Origin: Ananas comosus | Taxonomy: Eukaryota; Streptophyta; Magnoliopsida; Poales; Bromeliaceae | Length of the DNA stretch: 64,000 bases | Assembly (NCBI RefSeq): GCF_001540865.1 | Contig: NC_033631.1 | Span: 6,046,953 to 6,110,952, forward strand | Direction: 5' to 3' | Shown here: positions 23,155 through 34,749 of the stretch, piece after piece | Position numbering within the stretch: the first letter of the stretch is position 1 | How the letters are laid out: each line of letters begins with the position of its first letter | The notes under the pieces: model-generated | What the model was told of the DNA's origin: nothing | Seen by the model: only the letters and a program-made list of their open reading frames with translations | The model's database searches: none | Program-made: the position numbers and the translations under genes

Positions 23155-23357
23155 ATTTAGAGTACAACAAGCCCCTGGTTAGCGAGATAAGCATGCTTTT
23201 CCTGCTATGCGCGCTGTTTCACTGATTTTCGCATCGCTCGTGCACGTGCCATAGTGGCCGAAATTGCTCTAAAAGGTGAGCACGGCCTCCGGCACGCTGA
23301 GACCTGTCAGCGGGTGTCTCGGTTTGGCTGATTGACTTTCGGTTTGCATAGTCGGAC

Positions 23358-23418
23358 CATAAAAGCGTCGAAATCACATAAACTAATGTGATTTCAGGTA
23401 ATCGGGAGGGCTTTTATG
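23358..23418 (+). other. Hairpin H2 in copy C LTR
   Basis: Outer arms CATAAAAGC (23358-23366) and GCTTTTATG (23410-23418) are unchanged. Inner arms GAAATCACAT (23370-23379) and ATGTGATTTC (23386-23395) differ from copy A by a G-to-A on one side and the matching C-to-T on the other. Confidence 0.82.
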
Positions 23419-24245
23419 CAATCTTGTTTGTCGTGGTCGCTGTGGCAGCGTGTACGGGCTGTGAGTAACCCCTGGACTGATTGTCCAAGGCCCCAAGACC
23501 TTGCGGAGATCGAAAATTGATTTCCGGTCCGTTTCTCGGCGAAATTCGCCGACGGAACGCGGGTTCGGTTCGGAATTACTCCGACGGTGCCTCGTGAGCT
23601 ATTGTGTAGTTGCTCAGCCTTGTTGGCTGGTCACCCGCATCATTTCGAGGGTTCGAAATGATGGGTGAGCGACGGTGGGTTTCGATATCGAATTAGACAC
23701 TTCCGGGAACCCAGATCGAAACGATTATCCGATGATAATTGTTTCGACGTGAGGAGTTGTGTTCGCTACCATGATGCACGATTAATTATGTTTAGTGGCA
23801 GCGGGTGACTCGTAGCTCGAGTCGGTGTGTTCCGGGATAGTTTGTGGGTCCCGGCGGAGTCCCCGTGCGATTACGGGACTTCCGGCGTATTACGACGATC
23901 GTTTGGGAAATCGATTCTCGTGGGTTTATTTGTGGGGTTATGCTTTTAGGGTTTCTTAGTTGTGGGTTAGATACTAACTCGGTGGACCTTCCTTAGGTCC
24001 GGTTGACTTTCTTTTGCAGTCAAGAGACAGGCGCGGCATTCGTACAGATGGGTACTTCGATCCGACGTCGGTACAGTGGTGCGCGCTCGGTGATGGTTTC
24101 TTACCCTTGCTCTTTTGTTATTATCCATGCATATACTATATGTTGAGCTTTGCACCTCTATTGTTTACATTACACTATACTCAGATGTTCCCATGCTTAG
24201 TATTAGGTGTAGGAGTAGAGTAGTCTATCTATTTGTGATACCTAC

Positions 24246-24540
24246 GACCTGGTTGGTCGATTCTTGTACTTCGTATCAGTGACCTGGTTGGTCGATTCTC
24301 GTACTTCGTATTAGTGACCTAGTTGGTCGATTCTCGTACTCCGTATCAGTGACCTGGTTGGTCGATTCTCGTATTTCGTATTAGTGACCTGGTTGGTCGA
24401 TTCTCGTACTTCGTATTAGTGACCTAGTTGGTCGATTCTCGTACTCCGTATCAGTGACCTGGTTGGTCGATTCTCGTATTTCGTATTAGTGACCTGGTTG
24501 GTCGATTCTCGTACTTCGTATTAGTGACCTGGTTGGTCGG
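24246..24540 (+). repeat. 35-bp tandem repeat array with 105-bp period
   Basis: About eight head-to-tail units of 35 bp read roughly GTGACCTGGTTGGTCGATTC followed by TCGTACTTCGTATTA. Three unit variants (CTGG/ACTTC/TTA, CTAG/ACTCC/TCA, CTGG/ATTTC/TTA) repeat in the same order, giving a 105-bp higher-order period. Each unit holds the inverted repeat GACC-TGGTT-GGTC. Degenerate versions lie at 1-240, 6680-6800, 45645-45800 and 59915-60075. Confidence 0.88.
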
Positions 24541-25965
24541 TTCATGTATGTCGTATCTGTGACCCATTTGTCGGTTCTTGCATCTACACTTTTGTTGACC
24601 CTTGAGCAGTATTTGCATACTTCTAAGAGGATGTTGAGTTGTTCCATCCTAATTGAGCTGAGTGGTCAGTTCTTGTTCCTCCTTACAGTTGATGACCTAT
24701 ACGATCGGTGAGCCCTGTGGGCAGGATTGTCGGCTGGTTGTCGACGGTTGATTATTGAGCATATTGCATTGATCGCCCGATACTCGTCGCATTTCACGAA
24801 CACTGGCGGTCTGATCCACCGCAAGGGGTGTTCTTTTCCAGAAAAGTGGTTGCAGGTATCAACTCGTGAGCCCTAGAGGGGTTATATGCATGGTTGAGTG
24901 GCAGTGGTACTGTCAGGAGGTTTGCGGTGCGCACCTCCAAGGCACAGGCTTGAGGCTTGCAGTGCGGACCAACAGAGCAGCAGATTCTAGATTGGGTATA
25001 TTTGGTCTATACATCCGGTTGACGCATATGTCTATAGTAGCAGTCGTTGCATGCATACTTACAGTTTTTGCCTTACAGTTGTCTTGTTACTATAGTATAT
25101 ATCCATGTATGTTTTTTGTTCTAGTTACAGTAGCGGTAGTCGTTATTCTGTTATAGTTCTACTTCCTTTCAGTTTATTGCTACTATATTCAGTATATCTA
25201 CTCATTACCTTGTTTATCTCTTCCTGATCCAATGAGTACTCCTCGCCTTCATCGGCTTGCGGTACCCACTGGGAGGGGAGACATGTTTACATGTTCTCAC
25301 CTCCCCCACTATTTTTCAGGTATTGCAGGCAGTGAGTGTTGGGACGAGACGTGAGATACGTTTGTAGCGGTTGATAGTGCTTCCGACCCGGTTTGTGTAG
25401 TTTAGTTACTACCTTCGTTATTTTTGTTGATATGACTTAGACATCTATATGGTTCAGTATTTCATTATGTATAATTATTCAAGATTTCAGTTGGTTTTCC
25501 GAATGAGATAAAGATTTCTGGATTTTTGTAAAAAGAAAAGGTTTTCTATCCCTCGTGGTAGCGTGTTTTAAAAAGAAAAGGTTTCCGTGTGGGAAACAGC
25601 TTTCAAAAGAGTTTTCTCGTGATTTTCTTGAATTAGTATTTCAAAATAAGTTTCTGGATAGGAAACGTTTCAACTGATAGTTGTGATTTATATTCAGATC
25701 TATATTTATGAACCTGTGGTGAATGGTGTATGGATATTGAATGCAAGATGACTTGTATATTCATTTAGTTGTGGTTCTATCTTGTTTTACATTTTGTACT
25801 TGTGCGACGCCGTGCAAATATACAGGGGAGACTCTGTCCGTGTGAACAGTGGAATCCCTGTATTTGTGGCGGATCTAGCATACCCTGGGTCAGGTTTTCA
25901 AAAAAAAAAAAAATTTAGTCACTTCCGCTGTATTTTCAAACTAAAAAGGACCCCGGGGCGTGACA

Positions 25966-28411
25966 GATTAAAGTGGTATCAGAGACAAGTTACAAACATG
26001 ACACCATTCACAGGTTGTTTTGAAAAATAAATAAAACTGAACCATTGGTTAGGTTGACCCTTAGGAAGACCTACGGTATATAGGCACGTGAGTGCGGGGT
26101 TTGGGCTTGAGTCCCGGTGTGAATGTTGAGATTGGTAAACTTGAATGCATGGTTATTTCCTTATGCGTTACGGTTTTCGCACAAGCTGGTGTCTAAGTCG
26201 GGAGTAGTGGCGGTGTACTACGGACATCGAGTGGCAGGACGACATTCCCCAGGTGTTGCCACTCCTGTCAGGTGGGGTTTTGAAGGGCCAGGTGATCTTC
26301 AGCCTAGGCGAGTGTCTTAACTGCCGACACCCAGGCCACTCTTCCTACTGAGGGCACGAGAGTTACTGCGAGTGTCTATACGGAGACGGTACTTGGACCA
26401 GTTATGGTCGCGACTTCAGTGGGGCTACTAGGGTGTAGCCTAGGGTTTGGATAGCGGTCGTTTAGGCGACTGCATTGTCAGTGTTGCTTCCGCAGATCTT
26501 TAGGTAAGGTTGCGATGCCTATCTCTCCTCCTTGATTGCTGATTGGAATCAGCAATTTGGGTCTTTTGACCTTGAACTAGTTCTTTTGTCAAATTGACGT
26601 GTACTAGAGTCGGATTGACACAGTTTTGGTGTCAGGTTTTCGTTGAGGCATACATCGTATGCGGTTATTCTAACACCTAAATTGGTGTGTTGTGGGTTAG
26701 TTTGTAGTTGGTGATAGGTTTCGTCTTGATTCGAGAGACTCCAGGTTATTGTCGGAATTTTCAGAGCTTTGATTATAGCTCGGTTGTGGTGCAAAAATCG
26801 GTTAGATAAATCGTTTCCTAAAACCTCAGTTGGTTCGGTTCGCGGCTTAGTGTCGCTAGCAGCTTTCGGATGTTGAAAGTTATAGGACTCCCTGTGAGTC
26901 GGTTCAGGGTCGTTCTGATTTCGAATGTCGACTGGTAAAGTCGATGTTTGGATAGTAATGGTTGTGAACTCTTGGTTCAGTGAAGAGGTATGAGGTAGCT
27001 TGATACTTCGATGTGTCGCGCTTCCAACTTGTTGTTGGTAGTGGATCTTCGGATATTTCGTTTTCTTTTGATAAGTACATTGGCTGCAGACAATATACTG
27101 TCAAAAGTGGGACAAAATACCCTTTCCCTGCTTGGGGACTCTTGGATTGGGTTGATAGTTTTCTCTAAAGTGTCTTGTGGGAAAGCTAGAGTGATGGTCA
27201 TCTCTGACCACGTAGCGAGCCTTGGATTATTCCCTGGCAGGTTTGCGCAGTTGATTTATCATCACTGCCGATGGTTTTGACTCTAGTTCGAGTCTGGGTG
27301 TCTGTAGTTCTTTAGTTGTGCTTCCCACAACTAAAAGGTTTGTTAGTTAGTAGTCTCGGTCTGTTGCCGTGAGGTTCGGAATTAGTGGTGGAGTGACTTG
27401 AGCCTGGTTGTTGGCTTTGATTATCACCGTATGTGATAGCGTGTAAGGTTTGCAACTTGGCGTAACGTGCAAATCTTGAAATGGTATACTTGTCCAGTCA
27501 AATTGGTGACAGGTGCGCCTGGGTCTCGATAAGACGGGTAATTGGGTGTTGCTGGGAACATCGATCGCTAGGGTCCCTTATAGGACGGCAGCGACAGGAT
27601 CTCGTAGAGACAGGTGTTGAGCATCACCGATGGATTTTTTATCGCATATGCGATTGGCGACCTGTGCATCAAGTGATAGACTTGCAAAAAGCATTTGGTG
27701 ATCTGTTGGTACCAGATTAAGTTTGAGGGGACAAAATTGTCTAGCTCAATTAGTATTGTCAGTTAGACCTTTTGGTCAAGTGGAAAGCGAGGTCTTGGAT
27801 CTAGGACTATAGATTGTCGCAGGTGACTTTCCGTTGATGAAGGTTCCGGCAGTTTGTGTGGTTATTGGTGGGAGACTGTGGTCTCCAAGGTGAGAGTTTT
27901 GACTCAGGTAGAACAACGTTTCTTATTCGCTCATGGTGAGCAAGTTGACGTTGTTGGCTAGTCAGAGTGTGTCTTTTCGGCCTATGAAAATACACTCCAG
28001 ACTTGTGGTGTTGACTCTCTTCTACGTGAACCTTCGACGTCGTCGAGTCGGTTATTGGTATGCGGACCAAGGTTTAGTGTATCTAGAGTTTCTGAGTGGA
28101 GAATTTTTATCTCAGAGTTGGTAATTTGGGATCTGGTAATCCTAGTCGCGGGACTGTTTTTGTTCGCAGGTTATAGGATGGTGTTGATCCCGGTGAGTTT
28201 TGGTCTGTAAATTTTGGGTTGGTACGTTTTCCCTCGATTTGTCAGGTGGAACCGCAGTCCTATTTTCCCCCTTCTTCGGAGGTTGATATATCCAAATGTA
28301 ATTGACCAGTACTCAAGGGTGATACTGTAGTGGTGGAGTAATACCTGAATTCGATTACGATAGGTACGTGGTCAAGTTTCGGGGATGAAACTTCTTTTAA
28401 GCGGGGGATAA
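25966..28411 (+). repeat. Noncoding internal domain of copy C
   Basis: This 2446-bp domain follows primer site TGGTATCAGAGA (25974) and ends at a polypurine tract with one interruption (AAGCGGGGGA). It aligns with the domains of copies A and D and contains no retroelement protein frame. An inverted repeat near 26533-26554 is longer than in copy A (TTGCTGATT with AATCAGCAA). Confidence 0.8.
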
Positions 28412-30103
28412 TGTAAGGACTGAGATTTTGGCAGTGCAGCTAAACTCTCTGCTGACGATGTTTCTTTGTGTAATTTAATTACATAAGCACTCGTCAAATT
28501 TCAGGAGAAAATGAGCTAGAATAGAGAAGTTACGCGACCAGGACCGATGACTTAAAGTGAATAGTAACTCCGGCTTTTCGGATGAGCTAGTTAGTAGAGA
28601 ACGGTTCTGGCGCGTATTGGACTCCGAACATAGGACTCCAATAGCTCGTTTCGAACGGCTCGACTATTCTAAACCCAGTGGCACTGACGGGATTAGGTTC
28701 TGAAGCACGGTTTTTGAGAAAAAAGGATTCGAGTGGATTTATATATATATGGTGTATATATATGTGTGTGTTTTATAGTAGATTAAAGAGGGTTGATTTC
28801 GTCGTGAATCGGCAACCAATCGGGTGAAGCGAAATGCTAGATTCGATGCCCCAGTCGTGCTGAACGCGCTGATGCAATCCGTTCGGAAATCCGATGGATG
28901 GATCCTCAGGAAATGTGAGAAGTTCATTGAAGGGTTGAATTGGCAAAAATGGAAATTTCGCGAGAAGCCCTATATTTTATGTACCGAATTGCATGAAATC
29001 GGACGACGAGGTGCGTGCGTGCAAAATACACGCGTTGTGAAGGTCTCAGTATGAAATAATAAGGTTCGGAGGACTTATGTGCAAAATGGCCATTTGCATA
29101 AAAGAGATTTTTTAGGGTTTTCAATGAGAAACCCAACCCTAGAGGCCTTCTCCCTCAGCCGACCCCTCTGCCATCCTCAGCATCACCATACCCGTGCCGC
29201 GCGCGCACCCGGCCGCCGGCAGGTGCCCCGGCTGCTGGAAAATTTGGATTCGGCCTTTTCTCCATCACTTCTACTACCTAACTACCTCCTCCTCTCCACC
29301 GCGGGCCACCCAGGATGATTCTCAACTTTCGGGCCCCTTCTTCAGCCATGGCCTGACCTCCGGCATCGTCCTCACCGGCCTATGCCGCATGCGCACGCAG
29401 CCAGAGCTCTTGTGGCCGCCTGGACAGAGTACTGGCCAAGCCGAGGCCACCTTGGCCTCCGCGCGCCGCCGTCGCCTTTAATCGGTCGGGCTGCCTCACT
29501 AGGGCTTCCGGCGACCCTCCGCGCGCCACTGCCACTGTCCCCGCCAGCCCTGTCGTCCACTCGCGCGCCGCCGTCGCCGCCTGGGCGATTCACGGGCAGC
29601 ATCTGCCAGCTCGGGCCGAGAATGGCCGCATTGCCTTCCAGCGCCGCCGCCGCCGCCGGGGACCTCATCGGCGGCCACCCTCATGACCACCGGCACCCCC
29701 GCGTCCTGCCCGAAGGGCCGCCGTCGCCGCCACACGCCTTGGGCGCGGTCACAGCGACCCACGGCCGAGCCGAACTCGGGTAGCCACGCCTGAGCTGCGG
29801 GCTACCGACGCCGTCGTGCGGAGCCGCCACTCTACTCCTCGTAACCCCGGAGGAGCCCTGCGACCACCCCGCGGCTGCTCGAGCTCCGCCATGGCCGGAG
29901 TTGGCGGTTGGAGCTTCCCCCTAACCCGTGCAGGCTCAGTCTTCCCCCACGCCGCCGCCACCGGCCGGCGTGAGCACCGGCTCCGCCTGGTCGGCCGCAC
30001 TCATCCTGCCGCCGGCTCCCCACCACCGGAGCTCCCTGTCGGCCGGATCTGGACCATGCTCTCCTCGGGTTGCTTAGCCTAGGGCATCAATTACTGTCGT
30101 CAC
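28412..30103 (+). repeat. 3' LTR of copy C (3'-truncated by Copia insertion)
   Basis: It begins TGTAAGGACTGAG and tracks the 5' LTR of the same copy closely through the GC-rich block. It stops after GTCGTCAC, where sequence with a Copia LTR end (TTTTGAGGAGCCC) takes over. Confidence 0.85.
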
Positions 30104-31220
30104 CTAAAAATTTTGAGGAGCCCAAGGATCTATCTAGATTGTATCCAACACCTAGAGGGGAGTGAATAGGTGTAACGGCTAAAAAACCACAAATCTCAAT
30201 GCGATCAAAATAAATGCAGAAAATAAAAATCACAAGAGATTTACGTGGGAAAACTCCAACTTGGAGTAAAAAACCCACGGGACCAACACGCGAAAAAATA
30301 ATTCACTAAGAAGAAAGATTACATGGTGATTACCGACTCCACGGACTCAACCTCTCTTAACCTCCTATGAATCTCGCGCAATCCTCCGGGTTGTCCACGC
30401 CCTCACGTTCGAACCCACGAATGCCACGTTCCGAATCCACGAAACGCCTCCACTCCGAATCCACGAAGCTCACGATCCGAATTCACGAACCGCCGTCAAT
30501 CACGCTGAATCCACGACACCATCATGAAGAACATCATGTTTATGGTGATCCTTCGCTTAGAGTATTGATGAAAACCAGGAAATAGATCTCCAAGCAAAGC
30601 GAACGTCAAATCGACATATAGATATGAAATTCCAATATCTCGATTTGACCTAAAAGAGGCTAATATGTAGAAAATATATTTTAGATGAAATACGAGCCTC
30701 TAGGGTTTCTCAAACATGTATTTTCGTGATGCTTAATAAGTTAGAGAACCCCAATAGCTTATTTATAGACTTTAGAATCAAACGGAGTTGGATTAAAAAG
30801 TTTTTACCGAAATTTGCATTATGTACCAGTACACATGAGGCTGTCACCGGTACACGATGACGGAACAGAAATCTGCGAAGCCAAAGAAAATTTACGAAAC
30901 AATGTTGATGGCTGTACTGATACGGGTCAATGGCTGTACCGGTACACAGTGCATTTTTCAAACTTTTCAGTATTTTGGGTTCCGCAGAGTTCCGAAGTAC
31001 TTTCTAATCAACTAGACATTGATAATAATGATTCTAATGCCTATACTAAGTACGAATCACCATAACATGAAGTAAAGACTTTACTAAGCATCGTGATTCA
31101 TGTCGTGAGTTATCTCTGCCTTCTCCAAAGTCTTGGATTCTTCGTTCTTCGACGATATGCTCCGAAACCTTCAAGACTCCGACTCAATCCATGAAACTTG
31201 CCAACATACAAGACTTAACA
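30104..31220 (-). repeat. 3' LTR of the Copia element
   Basis: On the minus strand the LTR starts TGTTAAGTC at 31220, directly after a polypurine tract, and ends in GGGCTCCTCAAAA at about 30104. The outer 220 bp match the 5' LTR at 36658-36881. It contains the 12-bp palindrome TGTACCGGTACA (30935-30946) and nearby degenerate versions of it. Confidence 0.8.
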
Positions 31221-31545
31221 ATCTCCCCCTTTGGCAATTTCGTGACAAAATTCACAATAAGTCAAAAAATTACATTTTAAAGAAAAACGAAGTTCAATTG
31301 TCATCACCAAAACATTGAACCCCTCGCATGCGATCCAAATACAATATGAAACGCAAAAGTACATCAAAACTCCTAAGACAGACTCTATGACTTAGACACA
31401 ACTAGGAGTCTTGAAGTCTTGATGTCATTCAATTCAATGTTCTTTCAATGTTCTTATTGTACTCGATCCATCTCCCCCTTTGTTCATCATTCTCTCCATC
31501 ATCTGCTTTGATCAATACCTGTTCTTCTTATGATCTCCCCCTTTT
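31221..31545 (-). other. Multiple polypurine tracts of the Copia element
   Basis: Three copies of AAAGGGGGAGAT-type tracts read on the minus strand lie at 31221-31232, 31470-31481 and 31533-31545. The first abuts the LTR. Two are preceded by a GGCAATTT-type word. Several polypurine tracts upstream of the 3' LTR are a known Sirevirus trait. Confidence 0.7.
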
Positions 31546-31724
31546 TGTCAAAAATTGCCAAAAAAAAGCATATAGATAGGAAATACACTAAGAAGCAAAA
31601 GAGTAGTCAAGTCATAGTTACAGGCCTAAAGCAAAAACAAAAACATGCAAAGGTAAGATAAACAAACCAAGCTAAACTAAAACATCATCCTACAAAGCAA
31701 ACACAGTGAAGTAAACAGAAGAAA

Positions 31725-33146
31725 TCACTCCGTGTCCTCGTCATCATCATCGTCAATTCCAGCTCCAGCTCCAGAACCAGAACCTCCCGCATCCGAAGCT
31801 CCAGTAGATGGAGGAATAAGAGGATGCCGCGAAGTAGACCTCGTGTAGGTAGGCTGAGTAGGAAAAATATCATCATGCCCACATCCCAATTTTTACATCA
31901 TCCTCTTCATGCCCACTTCCACCTTCCTAGCAAGATCTGCCACTTTCTTCTTCAAAGATCGCACCTCATGGTGAAGTAATTCTACAGTAATCACTCCCCC
32001 TGAACTGGAAGATCCCTCACACTCTGCTCGAGGTGGAGGTACCGGGCTAGAAGCTGCTCGCGATGGTCCTTTCGTTTCCTGAAAAGTCTTTAGCGTGCTA
32101 ACCGACTTGGCCTAGGTAACAGCATCGATTGGACCAAGACCGAAATCATACTTCTTGCAAGAAACATCTACTCCATTCTCCTGCAGAATTCTCATGATCA
32201 ACAGAGGAAATGGAAGTAGATCCCGTCGGGCAGAAGCCTGAATGACATGAACCATCCGCTGCCACATCAGAAAAGGGATGTTGACGTTCAAACCATATGC
32301 TTGCTCAGGGTGACCAAGTAGATATAGCAGAACCAAACGATCCCAACGAATCCTCTTTATTACAATCGTTGGTTGCACATTGTAGCTCAAAACCCAGGAC
32401 AGTAGATGATACTCTGGTAGTAAGTCCTTGGACTCCACATAAGCACGATTAGTTTGCACTCCAGCCTTGCAAATAGCTTCTACAACTGTATCCCAGTGAG
32501 ATGAAGATTGAAATCCTCCTGATGTATAAAGAAGACTAGTAGTGTCCACGTTCATCCCCAACAGCTCTTCAATAGTATGTGGGGTAACGAGGACCTTCTG
32601 CTGACGCACGAATGTCTCAAATAGAAAAGTCCCGATCTCCTCATCCTCTACGAGTACCTTCCCGTTCATATAGAACTCACGAATGAGTTCCACACAAAAT
32701 GGAGCGCGAGCAGGAACCCTACCAACTGGCTCAATAGGAACCCGTTGAAGTAGCCGTCCAAACTCAGGAACGTCATGTATAAGTTCATTGAAGTTGACAT
32801 AACGCTCTGCAATACATGACTTGCTCATTAACATCCTCCGCCGCTCTGGGGGAACATCCGCGGCCTGTTTTGAACGACGCTCATGAGCATGAGAACCACC
32901 TCATGAGGACTCTCCAGCTATACCCTTTCCTTTGTCAGGACGAGCAACAGCCTCGGGAGAACTGGCCTGATAATCTGGATCAGAACCAGATGCCTCAGTA
33001 GTAGTACGTGTCCTCTTAGAGGCCCTTCGACGACCCCTTCCACGAACATGACCGCTCCCAGCGGCCATAAGCACCAGCAATGTCAACACGAGGAAAAACA
33101 CCATTTTCCTACACAACAAGAGCATATATGAACACAATTTTTCCAA
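31725..33146 (-). pseudogene. Plant-transposon-associated protein ORF, broken by three stops
   Basis: One minus-strand frame of 474 codons runs from an ATG at 33146 to a TGA at 31725. It is interrupted only by TGA (32901-32903), TAG (32112-32114) and TAA (31893-31895), with no frameshift. The N-terminus is basic and low in complexity. The middle (about codons 104-344) contains words such as LIREFYMNG, LLPEYHLLSWVLSYN and RWDRLVLLYLL. These resemble the uncharacterised 'putative plant transposon protein' domain often found inside plant retroelements, a match I make from memory. The C-terminus has a short helical, possibly coiled-coil part (LHHEVRSLKKKVADLARKVE) and an acidic tail. It lies where pol would be expected. 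Its role is unknown, and three stops make an active product unlikely. Confidence 0.62.
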
Positions 33147-34749
33147 AAAATTTGTAAAAATAGTGAAAAATTTTCTAATATTCTTAGAATGGATACTAAC
33201 GCTATTTCAAACTAATTCATGCAAAAAATTTCATCAAAAATTGATATTCCAACACAAATCCCGAAATTCCAAGCATATCGAAATCTAGATCACAAATCAG
33301 CGAAAAATAATACGTTTTGACATGATTGAAGTGACTTAGACGCAAGATAATATCCATAAACACTAATCTACAGCAAAAAATTGCATAAAAAATGATCAAA
33401 AACAGAGATCTGAGCATGAACTCGAAATTTTTTCAAAAAAAAATGCAAAAACGTGATGATACCATGAAATCCCAACAAAATACTCACAGATTTAGGGGGG
33501 AACTTCGTGGATCTGGAGGAGGAGGATCCTAGGGAGTCGTAGAAACAGAGAGAATGAGATTTGGTTTTGAATTTTGGAAGAAATAAGACCCTATAACCGG
33601 ATATATAAGCTGCTGTTATAGTAACCGTACTGGTACACGGGTTTGTGTACCGGTACACAGTCCCAAATTTCGAAAAATTTACATTAAAAATCTATTAATC
33701 TTAAATTAATTTTATATAAATTAAGAATTTTATTCCAAAAATTATTATAATAAAAATAAAATATTATAAGATTTCAAAATACATCGAAACACCAAAATTT
33801 CATAATAAAAAATGACCTCAAGTTGCAAAATCATCAAGATGTAACGGTTCACGAAAAATAATTTTTTAGAAATTCGGCAAATTTGACACCAATTTGTCGT
33901 AACACGTTCAAAATAGAGATTTAACTAATACGATACCGGGGGTGGCTTTGAGCATCTTTTTCAAATTAACACCTTATAACTCCGAAAATTCTAAAATATT
34001 CAAATTTTTTTTCAACCTTTTCGGTTATTCAATTCAATTCAATCTTCATGTGGTAGCTTCACACATTTGCCGAACGACCGGGGTGGTAACTCTTTCTTAC
34101 ATGTGGCGGTAGTTTTCACACTCATTTTGAATGTAACTCTTTTCACATCTTTTAAACATAGGAGTTTCCCCTTTTTTTTAAAAAATAAATAATTTCAAAC
34201 TCCTCCTAAATTAGACAATCTCACAATTGAAAATATTTTGATAAATTTTAGTTTATTAGCGAATATCCATCTATCATATCCAACACACACAACCGAGATA
34301 GATTAATCATTAAGAGATCAAATTTGATTTCAAAGTTTTGTTCAATATATGTATTAAGAAATCATATATTAAATTATCGTCAAAATAATAAAAAGTGGAG
34401 TAAAACCGATAATAATATGAATTTAATTCAAGATGAATTCCGGTTAAAAACACTTTGAAAAATTTTAATCTCCCAAAAATAAAGATTTTCAATCGTCTCC
34501 TTTCTCAAAAAAAAATTTTAAAATTCTCAAACATCCTTACTCAAATCATTTTTTTTTTTTAAAAAAATTTGCACACAAAAATCATCATGTAATGCAATGA
34601 ATAAAAAAATACAACAAGCACCAATCAAAGCATTACATAAACAATTAAAATAAACTAAGACAAAAAGCAGGGAAAGATATCACCTTTTCGAATCCAAACT
34701 TGTCGGATTTTGCGTTGTCTTGTCTTGTCGATGTTAGGCATAATTTGCT
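33147..34749 (-). other. AT-rich stretch of the Copia element, no gene seen
   Basis: This stretch has no convincing coding frame. At 33600-33660 it holds TATATAAGC-like text and a second copy of the palindrome TGTACCGGTACA (33646-33657) also found in the LTR. Read on the minus strand, this could be an internal promoter for the ORF downstream, but that is speculative. The remainder is A/T homopolymer-rich, such as 34541-34570. Confidence 0.5.

Larger units (their letters stand above)
21309..25965 (+). repeat. 5' LTR of copy C (5'-truncated)
   Basis: The text begins AGTTACGCGACCAGG, which corresponds to about position 116 of the intact LTR at 28412, and ends GGGGCGTGACA at 25965. It holds a (TA)-rich stretch (21520-21550), the GC-rich block, donor-like GTAAGC at 23023, hairpins H1 and H2, acceptor-like TTTTGCAG ending at 24019, and a regular 35-bp tandem array (24246-24540). 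Confidence 0.85.
21309..30103 (+). mobile_element. LARD-type LTR retrotransposon, copy C (both LTRs truncated)
   Basis: Order: 5' LTR lacking its first 115 bp or so (21309-25965), tRNA-iMet primer site (25974), internal domain (25966-28411), polypurine tract (28399-28408) and the first 1.7 kb of a 3' LTR (28412-30103). The 3' LTR is interrupted at the word GTCGTCAC by a Copia-type LTR. The homologous 5' LTR text at 22880-22905 runs on undisturbed, which proves insertion into an existing LTR. The rest of this 3' LTR is not seen in the window. No coding frame for retroelement proteins is present. Confidence 0.85.

Noticed and set aside
24246..24540. Possible CRISPR array
   Set aside because: The 35-bp units are head to tail with no unique spacers, in a plant LTR retrotransposon. 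It is a minisatellite.
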